Below, piece by piece: positions 36,900 through 48,072 of a stretch of 64,000 nt of DNA. The DNA comes from Euglena gracilis (lineage: Eukaryota > Euglenida > Euglenophyceae > Euglenales): positions 5,764,170 to 5,828,169 of the forward strand of contig CP154956.1 in assembly GCA_039621445.1 (NCBI GenBank). The letters are read 5' to 3'. Numbering within the stretch: the first letter of the stretch is position 1; every line of letters begins with the position of its first letter. The notes below the pieces were generated by a model. The model was not told where the DNA came from. It did no database searches and saw only the letters and a program-made list of their open reading frames with translations. The position numbers and the translations under genes were made by a program.

Positions 36900-37125
36900 C
36901 AGGGGTTTTTTTTAAGTCTTGGACACCTCCCCGGGGGGGGTAGGGTGGGTGGGCCCCTTGGACCGACCCCCTGCCAACCCCCCACTGGGGGGGGGTGGGG
37001 TACGGGCTGGTGGGTATATCTTTTCTGGCCTCAAAAATTTTGAAAAAAGCCATTTTATGCATTTTTGGCCATTTTGGTGGGTGGCTGCCCATCCCCTCCC
37101 CCCCCCCCGGTCTGAAAAAACCCCT
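36900..37125. mobile_element. MITE-like element, CAGGGG family
   Basis: Ends CAGGGGTTTTTTTTAAG and CTGAAAAAACCCCTG; the interior is G/C-rich. The flanks ATTGGAAA and AATGTAAA match at 6 of 8 positions, compatible with an old duplication. It is outside any recognised gene. Confidence 0.7.
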
Positions 37126-37494
37126 GAATGTAAAGAGTTTGTTCAATTCCTTCCATCAAGGCTCTTGAAAAAAAATGCTTCTGTTGGATTTGGTTTTTCC
37201 AGTTTGGGGATATTTGCTTTTTTGTTCCCCCCCCCCGCTGGCCTTGGAGCACTTTAGGGCCATTTTTTCTGTCCATGGTTGTCATGAGGTGCATCACAAC
37301 CCATATGTGTGCAACGCATGTTTTGTTCTGGTTTGTGAGCCTCATTTTGGACCCCTCTTTTCGTAGAGGAATTCTTTTTCCTGAGCGAGAAATGGTGCAA
37401 TTCGGTATGTTGTATACGCTACAACATACCAATTGCCCTGGTGGCACCTGGTACTTTTTGATGCGATCACATATGCACATAGAACGACAGAAAA

Positions 37495-37640
37495 CACACA
37501 TGCACGGGCGTGCAGCCACACACACCCACGCGCACACACATACACACACGCACACGCACATGCACACGCACGCACACGCGCACACAAATGCACACGCAAA
37601 TGCACACGCAAACACACAGACACACACGCATTTTTCAAGA
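37495..37640. repeat. CA/CACG microsatellite
   Basis: An imperfect (CA)n tract with CG and TG interruptions. Long ORFs on both strands here are artefacts. Confidence 0.95.
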
Positions 37641-38411
37641 GCTTATACTGCACTTGTTGCAGAACAAAGTGGCGGAGGCACAGCAGTAACAGCACGCACT
37701 TTTTTGACAGCACCCGAACAGTTTTGTATTGCGATGTCTTTGCTTGCTAGTTGAGGGGTTGGCAAGTATGTTGTCGGAACAAACGGGGAAAGCCAACCAC
37801 GTTAAAAAAAACGGCAAAGAAAATGGGCGTTTTTTTTTTGCCTCGTGCGCCGGCAGAGTGAAGGGGGGCCTCAGTTTCACAAGGTCTTTGTGCTTCGCCC
37901 TCGGTGTCCCTTGCTCCCTTTTCGGTTTTCCTCGGGGGGAGTTCGACAAGCCGGCTTTTGCGCAAGTGCTGCCGGCTAAACGGCTTTTCTGCCAAGAGGG
38001 CCCGGAGAAACGGCATTTTCGCCGTTCAACACGGCTTTTCGGCCGTTTTCCACGGCTTTTTCGCCGCTCGCAGCGGCCGAAAAGCCGGAAAGCCGTTTTG
38101 AAACAATTCGGGCGCCCACGGGCGGGAACAAGAGCACCAAGGCCATTCCGAAATAACGTTGCGGTAAAGCACAGGATTGTGTACTGCCTGTACAACCGCC
38201 GCATCTCCACTCCTTGCTGGTCGGTGGATAAGTGGTGAGCAAGACACGCCTTACTCTCGCAAGCTCGACAACGCAAAACTCAACCACCAATAAGAATTGC
38301 GGCGGTCGAGAACAGGATTACAAAAACCCTGTGCAACCGCATCATGTCGGGATCCTTTCTCACGCCTCTTACCTGCCCCCGCACCCCGCACAGACTCTTT
38401 CTTCTGTATTT
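37641..38411. other. spacer, nothing firmly supported
   Basis: It contains GGCTTTTCGGCCG-type repeats at 37,985-38,100. Moderately long ORFs occur on both strands, but none has a recognisable motif. Confidence 0.5.
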
Positions 38412-38513
38412 AGCCTCACCCCCCTGAACTCTTCAAATCCAGTAGGCTGTGCCACTGGTCGGTGGACTCGGTTCGCCCCACCACATGTCTTATCCTTATC
38501 AAAAAAAAAATAG
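38412..38513 (+). mobile_element. SINE-like retroposon, second copy
   Basis: It shares CAAATCCAGTAGGCTGTGCC, CTGGTCGGTGGACTCGGTTC and a poly-A tail (TTATCAAAAAAAAAATAG) with the copy at 34,431-34,529. A target duplication was not found. Confidence 0.7.
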
Positions 38514-38590
38514 ATAGTTGGTTGGCCAGCTGGCTGGAAGTATTTTCCATGTTTCACTGTACTTTGCTGTACCACCTATGCTGTAACATG

Positions 38591-39373
38591 GCGTTCACTG
38601 TTCCAACCCGCACTATGGCCCCAGGGCCTTATAAACATTTCACAGAGTTGGCCCCAGGGCCCCAGACTTTTGCCATGATGCTCCTAGAGTCTGGCCCAGG
38701 GCTCAACACATTTCAAACCAAATCTGGCACAGAAACGTTTTTCAGAGATGTTGCCCCAGGGCCCAAGGTTTCAGCCACGATGCTGTCAAATTCTGCCCCA
38801 ACGCTCAACACATTTCAAACCAAAACTGGCACAGAAAAGTTTTTCAGAGATGTGGTCCCAGGGCCCTAGACTTTTGCCATGATGCTGTTAAACTTTGCCC
38901 CAGGGAGCAACACATTTCCAACCAAATCTGGCACAGAAAAGTTTTTCAGAGACGTGGCCCCAAGGCCCAAGGCTTCAGCCATGATGCTTTCCAACTTTGC
39001 CCCAGGGCTCAACACATTTCAAGCCAAAACTGGCACAGAAAAGCTTTTCACAGACGTGGCCCCAGGGCCCAAGGCTACAGCCATGATGCTGTCCAACTTT
39101 GCCCCAGGGCCCAGCAGATTTCCAGCCAAAACTGCGCGGCGTTTCTGCCTTCGGGGAAGAGGCGGGTTACTTTCGTGCGGCAACGTTGAAGAAAACCTGG
39201 CCCACGGACAGGATGGCCAACAAAGAGAGGCCGCCAAACACGAAGGCAAGGTGCTGCTCTTGCACGGCCAACTGAAAATGGGACCAACCTGGGCCCGGAC
39301 TTATCAGTGGCCATTGAATTGGATGACCCATTGCCACCCCCTGCGGCGCCCACGTCAATTGACGACCTTTTGA
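38591..39373 (+). pseudogene. coding tandem repeat, about 102-bp unit, with in-frame TAG
   Basis: About five copies of a 34-residue unit (for example NTFQTKTGTEKFFRDV, then APGPKASAMMLSNFAPG) run in one frame from about 38,590. A TAG at 38,867-38,869 replaces a Gln codon seen in the first unit. After the repeats, non-repetitive protein-like sequence runs to 39,359, where the large LTR element is inserted. The period is a multiple of three, which favours real coding origin. Its function is unknown. It may be the N-terminal (Gag-side) part of the element whose protease-RT remnant resumes at 52,535. Confidence 0.5.
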
Positions 39374-40461
39374 GGTCGACCGCCGGGCGGCGGAGTTTTT
39401 CCCTTTTAGAAGGCCTTTTGAGGGCGGTTTTGCTCTAATTTTAAGGCTTTCTAAAGATTTCCATTAAAATTCCCTCTCCTAGGGCGCCCATGGTTTGGTT
39501 GTGCAAGGAGAGAGAATGAGTGATGCTAGGTATTCCCAAATGGTGATTTTGGGTCTATTTAGCATATTTTTAAGCTTTTTATGCATTTTTCCTTTGGTTT
39601 TAAGGGAAAATGTTGGATTTGGTGAGAGCGCTTGCAAGCGCTTGGAACAGAATTTTAAGAGATTGGCGCCTGAGTTCCTGGAGTTTTAGCAGGGGTTTGC
39701 AAAGCTCAATAATGATGGAATTCAGCATAATTTATCAAAATCAAGGGGGGAAACCTTGATTTTGACCTGGGTTGGTTGATTTTGATGCAATGGGCAAGGA
39801 TTTGGGATTTGAGAGCGCTTAGGAATCAGCGCACTCAATCCTAAATTTAACTGCCCATCAGGGGCATCAAAATCATATTTTCTCTCACAGGGTTTTCCTC
39901 TTTTTTCCTCTTTACCTTTTACACCATTGTACTTGTTGTGGGCAAATACATCCAATTACAATCAAGAATTGAGTTTGGAATTTCAATTGCAATGGAAGAT
40001 CAACAAAATCAATCATTTGAAGAAGGAGAGGTTTGTCTTCCCCCCACCTCATCTGTGGGAAAAGGGGCAGGGGGGTGGGTCTCTTCAACTCAGGCAACCA
40101 CAGGCCATTTTTCACCCCAAAACCCCCTTTTTGGCCCAGAAACTGTGAGAAATGACACCCAGGGGGGGGTGTTGGCTCTCACTGGTTCAGCTGAGCAGGG
40201 AGGGGTTGAAACCCCAAAGGCACCCCCCTTGGAGATCCCAGTGACACCCCCCTCAGGGGTCGGGGAGGGTTCACTGGGAAGTTCCTCCTTGGAAATGATG
40301 GCCCAGTTTCGGCCACAGGGGGGGCCAGAATGGGAAAAAATTTCCGACACAAGTCGGCTCGAGGAGCCAAAAAACGATCCTACGCCGGAAACTGGCCCGG
40401 GGCGGGGGTTTCCGCTTCACCCCAGTGCTGCCGGGGGACATGGCAGCACGGGTGTGAAACA
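39360..40461 (+). repeat. 5' LTR
   Basis: It starts TGACGACCTTTTGAGGTC and ends GGGTGTGAAACA. It contains the first 174 codons of the gag ORF (from 39,938). It matches 51,433-52,534 over its full length by eye. Confidence 0.97.
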
Positions 40462-43400
40462 TGGTAAGCAGAGGTTGATCCTTCAGCCTTCTGTCGGAAG
40501 TTTTGGGTTGGAAATCCCTGCTCAGAATGTTTTCTTTGATGATCAGCCAATGGCCCAATCTCAGATGGCAAATCTGACGATTGGAGTTTCGGGGAACAGG
40601 GATTTGGGACCCGAAACCAGTTTGGCTGGACTCAGAACCCCCACAAATATGGGACAGATGTTGGAATTTCAGGGTGGGGATGGCCAGGTTGTCATTTCCA
40701 ACCAACCGTGTTTTCCAGAGCCTTTTTCAGGGGTTTTGCCTTTGCAAAATATGGGGTACGGTTTTGTGCTGCCTGAGTTGCAACCTCTCCCAGACTTTTC
40801 ATGGGTGCAGAATTTAGGGAATCTGCCATCATTACCCGCTTTTGCATTGCCTTTGCCTCCAGCTCAACCAGTTTCTTCAACACCAGCCCAAGAGCCGGTG
40901 GCACTTTTGCAGTTTTCCCAACCATCCCAGGTAGATGGGCTGGCGAAGGAAACGGCAGGTGCCTCGGCAGGGCAGGGGGGTGATAACCCCAGCCCAGTTT
41001 TCTTTGAAAAGCAAGCACAGGGCCATGTGCTGGGCTTAAACGATAATAATAACTGGGACAGCGGCGAACGGGTCAGAGCAGAAGTCGAGCAGGCAGAGGA
41101 AAACCCGAAGGACCAGCCCAGCTCTACTTCTGCTCGACGACCCCGAACACCGGCTTCATCACCAGGCAGTGATGAAGTTCAGCAAAAACGGCTGCACCGT
41201 GAGGTTGATCACGGTCAGCCAGCAGCTGCTGCAGCCCCCCAGCCTCCTCATATTTTCATCGAGGGGGGTGAGGAGGAGGTCCAACCCCCAGCCTATGAAA
41301 GTTCTGAAGCCACCCCCAGGGGGGGTTCACAAAATCAGGGATTTGAAGACCCCTGGGGGCAATTTTTACAAAGTAACAGAGACCTCCAGTGGGCTGTGCA
41401 GCACCTGACTTTTCGGGTTTTGGCTTTGGAAAAAGCCAACGAAGAGTGGGTTCTGCAGCAGCAGCAGCAGCAACAACCCCCTGCAGTCGACATCCACCTG
41501 ATGGAGCACATGGCTGCACGAATCGAAGAAACGGCCAGGGCTGACTGCCTCCATATTTTTGAACTTTTTGAGAAAAAATGTGAGGCCCAGGTGCAAATTT
41601 CTGTGCAAAAAATTGACGCACAGGCACTTGAACTTTTTGTCGGGCAGGAAAAGAGTTTTGAGGAAAAACTGGCCCAGCAGTTTTCTTCGAGCCGTGATCA
41701 GTTTTTGGCACTGAGGCAGGAGTTTTTACGAATTTTGGAGAGCCTGCCACAGGAAATTTTGAAACAAGTGCAGAATCAGGTGGCTGCCTTACCGATTAAG
41801 GATCTCGTGCTTGAAAATTTTCAGCGGTTTGCTGAGAATTTTAAAGCCGCCCAGCCAGCTCAGGCGGGGGAGGCAGAAACTCTCCAGGAGCTGGCCGTTG
41901 TCGCTGCCAAAATCATTGAAATTCAGGATGACCTGGTATCGCTGCGTAGTACGGTCCAGGGCCAGGCTCAGCAGCTCCAGCAGTTCGCTGATTATGTTCG
42001 CCAGCTGGGTGAGCAAAATTCAGCAATGAATACGGCCCTCCATGGTTTTGGTGGGGGTATTCAGAAACTGCACCAGAATATTTCAGATGAAGTAGGGAAA
42101 CGACACTCAGAAATGCAAAAACTGTTGACGGATTGTCAGCAGAATTTTCAGAGTGTTTATCAGCAGATTTTTTCCCAGGAGAAAAAATTTGGTGGGCTGG
42201 TGGAGGAAATGAGGCAGGGACTTGCAAAAGTTGGGGGGAACACTTTCGAGTTGCAGAAAGTGCTGCAGGATTTACAAAAAAATGGACCCGTACACCCAAC
42301 TGCAGAACCGAGAGGGGTTTTGCAGAAAATTTCTGACATGTGGTGGCTGCGGCAGGGCAGCCAGCAGCCCCTACACCTAGTGGAGCTGCCACAGCCTGGG
42401 CAGCAGCTGGCCCAGCAGCCCGTCGTCCAGCTAGCCCAGCAGCCTGGCCAGCCAGCAGGCCAGCCGCAGCCTGCTCACGGGCTGCCAATGGGGCTGAGCC
42501 TGCCGTCGGCTGGACAGCAGCAGCCCCTGGGGCAGCCTCAGTCCAGCTCACTGGCCAGCACGGTGCCCAGTGCTGAGCCAGATTTTTCAGATCAGATTAT
42601 TTCTCAAAATAAATCTGCAGGTTCAAACATTTCCCCTCCCTTAGTGATTGAGGGGGGATTTGTTTTGGAGGACATGCAAGACACGGCAGTGGTTTCTTCT
42701 GTGTCATTGTGTGTCCCCCCACATGTTTCTGCAGCCCCTGCTTTCTCGATTAGGCCTATCGGGACAGGGGGGGCTGCAGCCAACCCAGGTAACGGGTTGG
42801 GTTTTCCTTTTATTGGTGACCCAGTAGCTTTTGAAATTTTGCAGGGAGGTGCTAAGCCCTATTTTGATGAATCGGGCAGCATTTCCTGGCAAGATTTTGA
42901 AGTAGATTGGAATCTTTACTGGGATAGGTTGACATCAGGGAAACCGTATTCTGATTTGCAAAAGCTGCAGGTTTTTGAGGCATGTTTAGGACCCAGATTA
43001 AGGGAGGAAATCAGGCTCTATCGGTTGAATGGAGCTAAATTAAGTTACCCCACCATATTAGCCCAATTCCAGAACCGTTATGCCTCGAGTAAGGGGCTGA
43101 CGGCTCGGAAAATATGGCAGGAAGTAACTATGGTAAACGAAGGAAAAATTACCCGGGCTGATCTGCAATAATTTTGGATTAAATTTTGCAGTGCCTGGCA
43201 CCATGTAAAGGATGCCACAGCCGGGGAGGCTCGGAGATTATTTTTGGAAAGAATTCCTCCTTTTTTAAGCAAGTTTTGCATAGAAGAGGAGGATAACCGA
43301 GCCCGTAAACAACCCATTGTCAGGCTCACAGGGATACCAAATCCCACGGTGGATGGGATTAAAAGGAGTGTGAGCCAGATCACTGGGGGGATTGATCCAC

Positions 43401-44254
43401 GGAAGGTGGTTATCAAAAACCCTGGTGCCATTTGCCTTATTTATTTCAGTTCTTCGGAGGAGGCACTGAAATTAACAGCCGTAAATGGAAGGAAATTGCA
43501 GGGAATGGAAAATTTCCTCAACGCCGAATTGGTGGAACAACTAATGACCGTTGAGGAAATGTTTGCTTTTGCCGAGGGCAGGTTGGCTCTTCGGGAGAAG
43601 CAGGATTTGGCTTTGAATCAGCACCATTTTCCCAGATTATTCAGCAAATCGACAACAAAAGGCTCGGGGAAAATACAGGTGTTGGAAAAAGGCCAGACCC
43701 CCCCGGTGTCCCCAACATCCGTTTCAGCACCAGCGGCCGGGGGGCAGGGTCACACCTCAAAATCTGCCCCACAGCCAGCTCCAAAGGGAGATAAGGGGCC
43801 AGCCCAGCCAGCCCAGCGGGGCAGGTCCCCTTCTTCGTCTTCGCGGCCAGGTGCAGCTTCATGGTCGCGAACCCAAAGTCCAGCACCCCCAGCCCGGCAA
43901 GGCAAGGGGGGGCAGACCTGGACCCCGCAGGCATCGGGTCGGGGCAGGTCGCCATACCCATGCTTCAACTGTGGGGAGGGTGGACATTATTTTTATGAGT
44001 GTGATAAACCGCTGAGTGAGGCCCTTGCTAAATCTAAGGAATTTTGGCAAAATAATGGAAAAGGCAAGGGGCAGCCCAAGGGTAAAGGGCAGCCAGCCAC
44101 TCAGCGAAATTCCTCAGGCAAGGGGGGTCGTGGTCAAAGGGGGGTGGGCCCACCTCTTCTCCCCCTGGGGCCCAATAGGGGGGCCAGGGGCAGTTTGAGA
44201 AGGGGGGGGCTGCCCATGGCTGTGTCTCTCCCCCCTGTGAGGAAAACGGTGTAA
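39938..44254 (+). CDS. gag: Gag polyprotein with CCHC zinc knuckle, one internal TAA
   Basis: A single frame encodes a long Pro/Gln-rich region and a coiled-coil-prone middle (about residues 500-850). A capsid-like segment follows, with W-x-x-F-x-x-D-W-x-x-Y, then L-Q-x-F-x-x-C-L and Y-x-x-I-L-x-Q-F-x-x-R-Y. The C-terminal knuckle CFNCGEGGHYFYEC (C-x2-C-x4-H-x4-C) is at 43,961-44,002, followed by a Gly/Lys-rich tail. The frame is interrupted once by TAA at 43,169-43,171, between capsid-like and nucleocapsid-like parts; the sequence on both sides stays in frame. The start lies in the LTR and the frame runs through the primer-binding site, as in yeast Ty1. Start choice is by the first ATG in the open frame. 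The TAA may be a recent mutation or a site of readthrough. Confidence 0.88.
40462..40480 (+). promoter_or_regulatory. primer-binding site, initiator tRNA-Met-like
   Basis: TGGTAAGCAGAGGTTGATC directly follows the 5' LTR. It resembles the complement of the initiator-tRNA-Met 3' end (TGGTAGCAGAGG...) with one extra A. It lies inside the gag reading frame. Confidence 0.75.
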
Positions 44255-44292
44255 ATATTTCTGATTCAAAAAACTGGGCTGTACAGGATTTT

Positions 44293-47200
44293 ATGGCTGA
44301 TTCAGGGTGTGGTGAAAAACATTCTTCGGATCAGCCCCCCAGATTTTTGAATCGGACCCGATACTCCTGGAGGGAAGGAAAATGTTCAAGGGTTCCCGTT
44401 TTGCATTCAAATCTGCCACAGCCCAACCCCCTACCATCAGCTCAGCGACCTCAGGCATTAGATTTATTCGCTGGCACAGGTTCGGTGGGGAAGCGGTTGG
44501 CAGAACGGGGGTATGAAGTTTTGTCAATTGAAAATGCTCCTTGGACGGACTTCCACCCCCACACAGACATTTTGACCTGGGACTACAGGCGATACCCGGT
44601 TGGATTTTTTGAGGTTATTGCCGCTAGTCCCCCCTGTAATATTTATTCCACAGCCTATAACCCCAGGCCGAGGGGTTTCTCCCAGGCGGATGCCCTGGTG
44701 GAGAAAGCCCTGGAAATTATAAATTATTTTCAGCCAAAGTTGTGGTGGTTGGAGAACCCCCGCACTGGTCTTTTGCGAAATAGGGAGGTGGTGAAAAACC
44801 TGCCCTATATCGACATTGATTATTGTCAGTTTTCGGATTGGGGTTATAAAAAGCCCACACGTTTCTGGTGCTGCCCAGCCATTTCACAATTACGGTCGGT
44901 GTTGTGCGATGGCGAATCGTGTCCTAACCTGGTGATGGGGGACAATGGGCAGTTCCGGCACCGTGAATTGTTGGGGGGCAGAAAAATGAAGTTTACCCCC
45001 CGACAAAAAGGACGAATACCCCCCCTGGTGATTGATTATCTCCTAAGTGCTGGGGATTTTCTGGGGGGGCAGCCCAAAGAAATTTCCCAAAATTCCCAGG
45101 ATTTTGAGGAATGGGAAATTCCAGATCGCTGTTGTCATTTGGCCAACACCTTGAAGGTTAATCAGGTGTTGCCCATTGAAAACGAGTTGCAACTTTTGAT
45201 GCTATCACAGACGTATCTCCCTAACGGAGATGCCAGGCAGCTCAGAGTTTTGGTTGACACGGGAGCCCAGGTGAACCTGGTGAAAAGGTCCATCGTCCCA
45301 AAACATTTGGCCAGGTCACCGCGAATGCCAATTCGGCTGGTGGCTGCCAACGGCCAATGTGTTTTGGGGGGCGACCAGTGTATTAAATTGGAGTTGGGTT
45401 TTCAACGCAGGGGTACGGGGCAGGGGGGCACCCAGGCCTTGTACCTCGAAGGGGAATTCTACCTCGCGGATGTTGAGGTAGATGCTATACTATCGTTTCC
45501 ATGGTTAGCCGAACATGGTTTGGGTGTGTTCCCACACCATAAGGCTTTGGTTTTTGACAACCCTAATCTGACTTTCTTGTACGGGTGGGATACAAGAAAT
45601 CAGAAAAGGAAATCCCATAAGGGGAAGAAAAAACACAATTCACAAAAAAGAATTGGGGTTGTGGTTTCTGACTTCGGAGAATCCCCTGAAAACGCACCAA
45701 CCACGGAGTCCCTTGAAAATGAAAAGGTGTGGTTGGACCTGCAAAAAATGAATTTGCATCTGCCCTTGCAGGGCTTTGATATGCAACCAAAATTCCTTGG
45801 CAAGAAGGAATTGCATACCATAGCCAGGCATCTCACCGAATCGCCAGCCGAGGACAAGGCAGTGAATGCCATAATCCAGGCTCGCGACTCGGGTGAGAAG
45901 GAGGACCCCAGGGTAGTGGCATTTCGGAACAGAATTTTTCAGGATTTTGAAGGGGAGGTGTTGGGTACGGAGGTACCCCCTGACCCTCCCGTTCGGGGAC
46001 CTTATGGGTACGCCCAGATTCCTCTGAAGGAGGGGGCTGTACCCACAAGGCAAAAACCTTTTGTCTTACATGGTGAAAGATTTGAAGCTCACAAAAAGGT
46101 CACACAGGAATGGTGGGACCGGAAATTTGTTGAGCGATTGCCCAAGGGAACAGTTTCGGAATGGCTGTCCGTAACATTTGTAGTGCCGAAAAAAGGAGGT
46201 GAATGGAGGGGAGTGGTAGACATGCGGGGGCCTAACAGTCAAACTAGGCGTGTGTCCTACCCCCTTCCCGTAATTGAAGACCTCCTGGTAAAACAAGGTG
46301 GAAACATGATGTTTTCCATCTTGGATTTACGGCAGGCTTTCCACCAACAGCCGTTGGACCCGGAAAGCCGGCCCATCACATGTTGCAGTACCCCCCTCGG
46401 TCTTTTTCAGTGGAGGGTTAATGTGATGGGTCTAACAAATGCAAGCCAGCAATTTCAGCAAATGATGGAGGATCGCCTCTTCCCGGTGGGGGACGTGGCT
46501 GATCCTTACATCGATGACATTTTGATTGGAACTCGAGTGGGTCCTGGTGAGGATTTACTCACAGCACATGACAAGGATTTGCGAAGAGTCCTTGAAGTTT
46601 TACGAAAAGACAGATTTGTAGCCGACAAAAGAAAATGCCGTCTTTTCGTAAAAGAAGTTGAGTTTTGTGGCCATGTTCTGGGTGGTGGGGTGAGAAAACC
46701 ATCCCCTGGAAAGCTAATGGCCATTGAAAAATGGGAGCTACCCCAAACAATCACGGGTCTACGTGCCTTTTTGGGGTTCACAAATTATTACAGCTCCTAT
46801 GTGAAGGATTACGCCCACATTGTCGCTTGCCTTCAAGATAAGCTCAAAGTTTCTCGAGTGGACGGCAAGAAGGGTTCCAAGATAAGGATTTCTTGGGAAC
46901 CATCCGACATTGAGGCATTTGAGAAAATTAAATCACTGTTGTGCAGTGAATTAATTTTGCAACACGTTAAGCCAGACAAACCATTTGTTTTAAGAGTGGA
47001 TGCCAGCCAGTATGCGGTTGGCGCCACCCTTGAACAATTGGTTGGGGAGGATAGGGCTCCTACTCCTGAAGACGTACGGGCCAAGCGTACTGTGCCTGTC
47101 GCCTTCATGAGTAGGAAGCTAACGGGCAGCCAAAGAAACTGGGTACCTAGGGAACAGGAGACTTATGCCATAATCCTAGCCTTACAAAAGTGGGAATCAT

Positions 47201-48072
47201 GGATTGGGCTGCAGCCCGTCCTGGTTCTCACGGACCACAAGGCTCTAGAATCTTGGGCTAGAGAGGTTCTAGATACACCAAGTGGTCCCATTGGGAGAAG
47301 GGCTAGGTGGCATCAAATATTATCAAAATTCGATTTGTCGGTTGGGTATATCCCGGGACGGGAGAATACCATAGCCGATTTATTGTCAAGATGGGCTTAC
47401 CCGGCCTCCCAAGCCTTGAAGGACATTTCAAGGCATGGGTCAGCCCTTGACACCGAGGAAATGAGGGAAATCATTCAAACCGAAAAAATGGAGGAAGCCG
47501 AATGTATGTGGCTACGGTTGGTGGACCAACCAACCACAGCCAACACATACATTCGTGGAGTCACCACACGGGGTGGTGCTACCACGGGGTCCGGGGACGC
47601 GGGTGGACGGTGCACACGACCGGGGGATAGGAAGTCAGAACCACTTGGAGGAACAAAACCCCAGGGATTGGGTTCAACCTCCACCCCCAAGGGAGAAAAA
47701 GGAAAACATGTTTCATTCTCAACTCGGGTTGACGAGTTTGGGAATGAGACAAGTCTTGTGGAGGAGGTCCAAGAGCCAAGGGGGGAGCATTTTCCATTGA
47801 CACCCACTTCTATACCAGCTTCACCAACGACGCCAACCCCTGAACCTGCTGCTGCGGCTACCACTGAGGTACCTGGGGCAGACCGAGAATCACCTGTGTT
47901 GTCTTCAGGTGGTTTGAGTGGTGAGGGGGGGGGAAGCCACTTCTACAACCAATTCCTCACCCATCCCCCCTGGTTCTGTGTGGGATTTATCGTGGAAGGA
48001 GGAATATTTAAAATGTCCCCGTTGGTCACCAATTTTTCAGGCTACCCAGGATTCAAAGGTGCCGTGGCCTGA
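44293..48072 (+). CDS. pol: Pol: C5-DNA methyltransferase-like, protease, RT, RNase H
   Basis: 1,259 codons. Residues about 56-255 form a methyltransferase-like domain with motif I LDLFAGTGSVGKRL, motif IV AASPPCNIYS (catalytic-type Cys at 115), motif VI WWLENPRTG and a YCQFSDWGYKKPTRFWC segment resembling motif VIII. Residues about 318-330 are an aspartic protease site (VDTGAQ). RT covers about 570-800 with YIDDILIG near 737. RNase H is about 895-1,040 (VDASQYAVG, TDHKALESW). Pol is in the -1 frame relative to gag; its frame is open back over the gag end, and a run of eight G at 44,202-44,209 is a candidate slippage site. The integrase continues in another frame after a run of nine G at 47,925-47,933. 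No obvious catalytic residue is missing. Confidence 0.93.
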   Translation: MADSGCGEKHSSDQPPRFLNRTRYSWREGKCSRVPVLHSNLPQPNPLPSAQRPQALDLFAGTGSVGKRLAERGYEVLSIENAPWTDFHPHTDILTWDYRRYPVGFFEVIAASPPCNIYSTAYNPRPRGFSQADALVEKALEIINYFQPKLWWLENPRTGLLRNREVVKNLPYIDIDYCQFSDWGYKKPTRFWCCPAISQLRSVLCDGESCPNLVMGDNGQFRHRELLGGRKMKFTPRQKGRIPPLVIDYLLSAGDFLGGQPKEISQNSQDFEEWEIPDRCCHLANTLKVNQVLPIENELQLLMLSQTYLPNGDARQLRVLVDTGAQVNLVKRSIVPKHLARSPRMPIRLVAANGQCVLGGDQCIKLELGFQRRGTGQGGTQALYLEGEFYLADVEVDAILSFPWLAEHGLGVFPHHKALVFDNPNLTFLYGWDTRNQKRKSHKGKKKHNSQKRIGVVVSDFGESPENAPTTESLENEKVWLDLQKMNLHLPLQGFDMQPKFLGKKELHTIARHLTESPAEDKAVNAIIQARDSGEKEDPRVVAFRNRIFQDFEGEVLGTEVPPDPPVRGPYGYAQIPLKEGAVPTRQKPFVLHGERFEAHKKVTQEWWDRKFVERLPKGTVSEWLSVTFVVPKKGGEWRGVVDMRGPNSQTRRVSYPLPVIEDLLVKQGGNMMFSILDLRQAFHQQPLDPESRPITCCSTPLGLFQWRVNVMGLTNASQQFQQMMEDRLFPVGDVADPYIDDILIGTRVGPGEDLLTAHDKDLRRVLEVLRKDRFVADKRKCRLFVKEVEFCGHVLGGGVRKPSPGKLMAIEKWELPQTITGLRAFLGFTNYYSSYVKDYAHIVACLQDKLKVSRVDGKKGSKIRISWEPSDIEAFEKIKSLLCSELILQHVKPDKPFVLRVDASQYAVGATLEQLVGEDRAPTPEDVRAKRTVPVAFMSRKLTGSQRNWVPREQETYAIILALQKWESWIGLQPVLVLTDHKALESWAREVLDTPSGPIGRRARWHQILSKFDLSVGYIPGRENTIADLLSRWAYPASQALKDISRHGSALDTEEMREIIQTEKMEEAECMWLRLVDQPTTANTYIRGVTTRGGATTGSGDAGGRCTRPGDRKSEPLGGTKPQGLGSTSTPKGEKGKHVSFSTRVDEFGNETSLVEEVQEPRGEHFPLTPTSIPASPTTPTPEPAAAATTEVPGADRESPVLSSGGLSGEGGGSHFYNQFLTHPPWFCVGFIVEGGIFKMSPLVTNFSGYPGFKGAVA

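Noticed and set aside
37400-37760. ORFs in the CA-repeat region
   Set aside because: His/Thr or Cys/Val repeats arise from the microsatellite itself.
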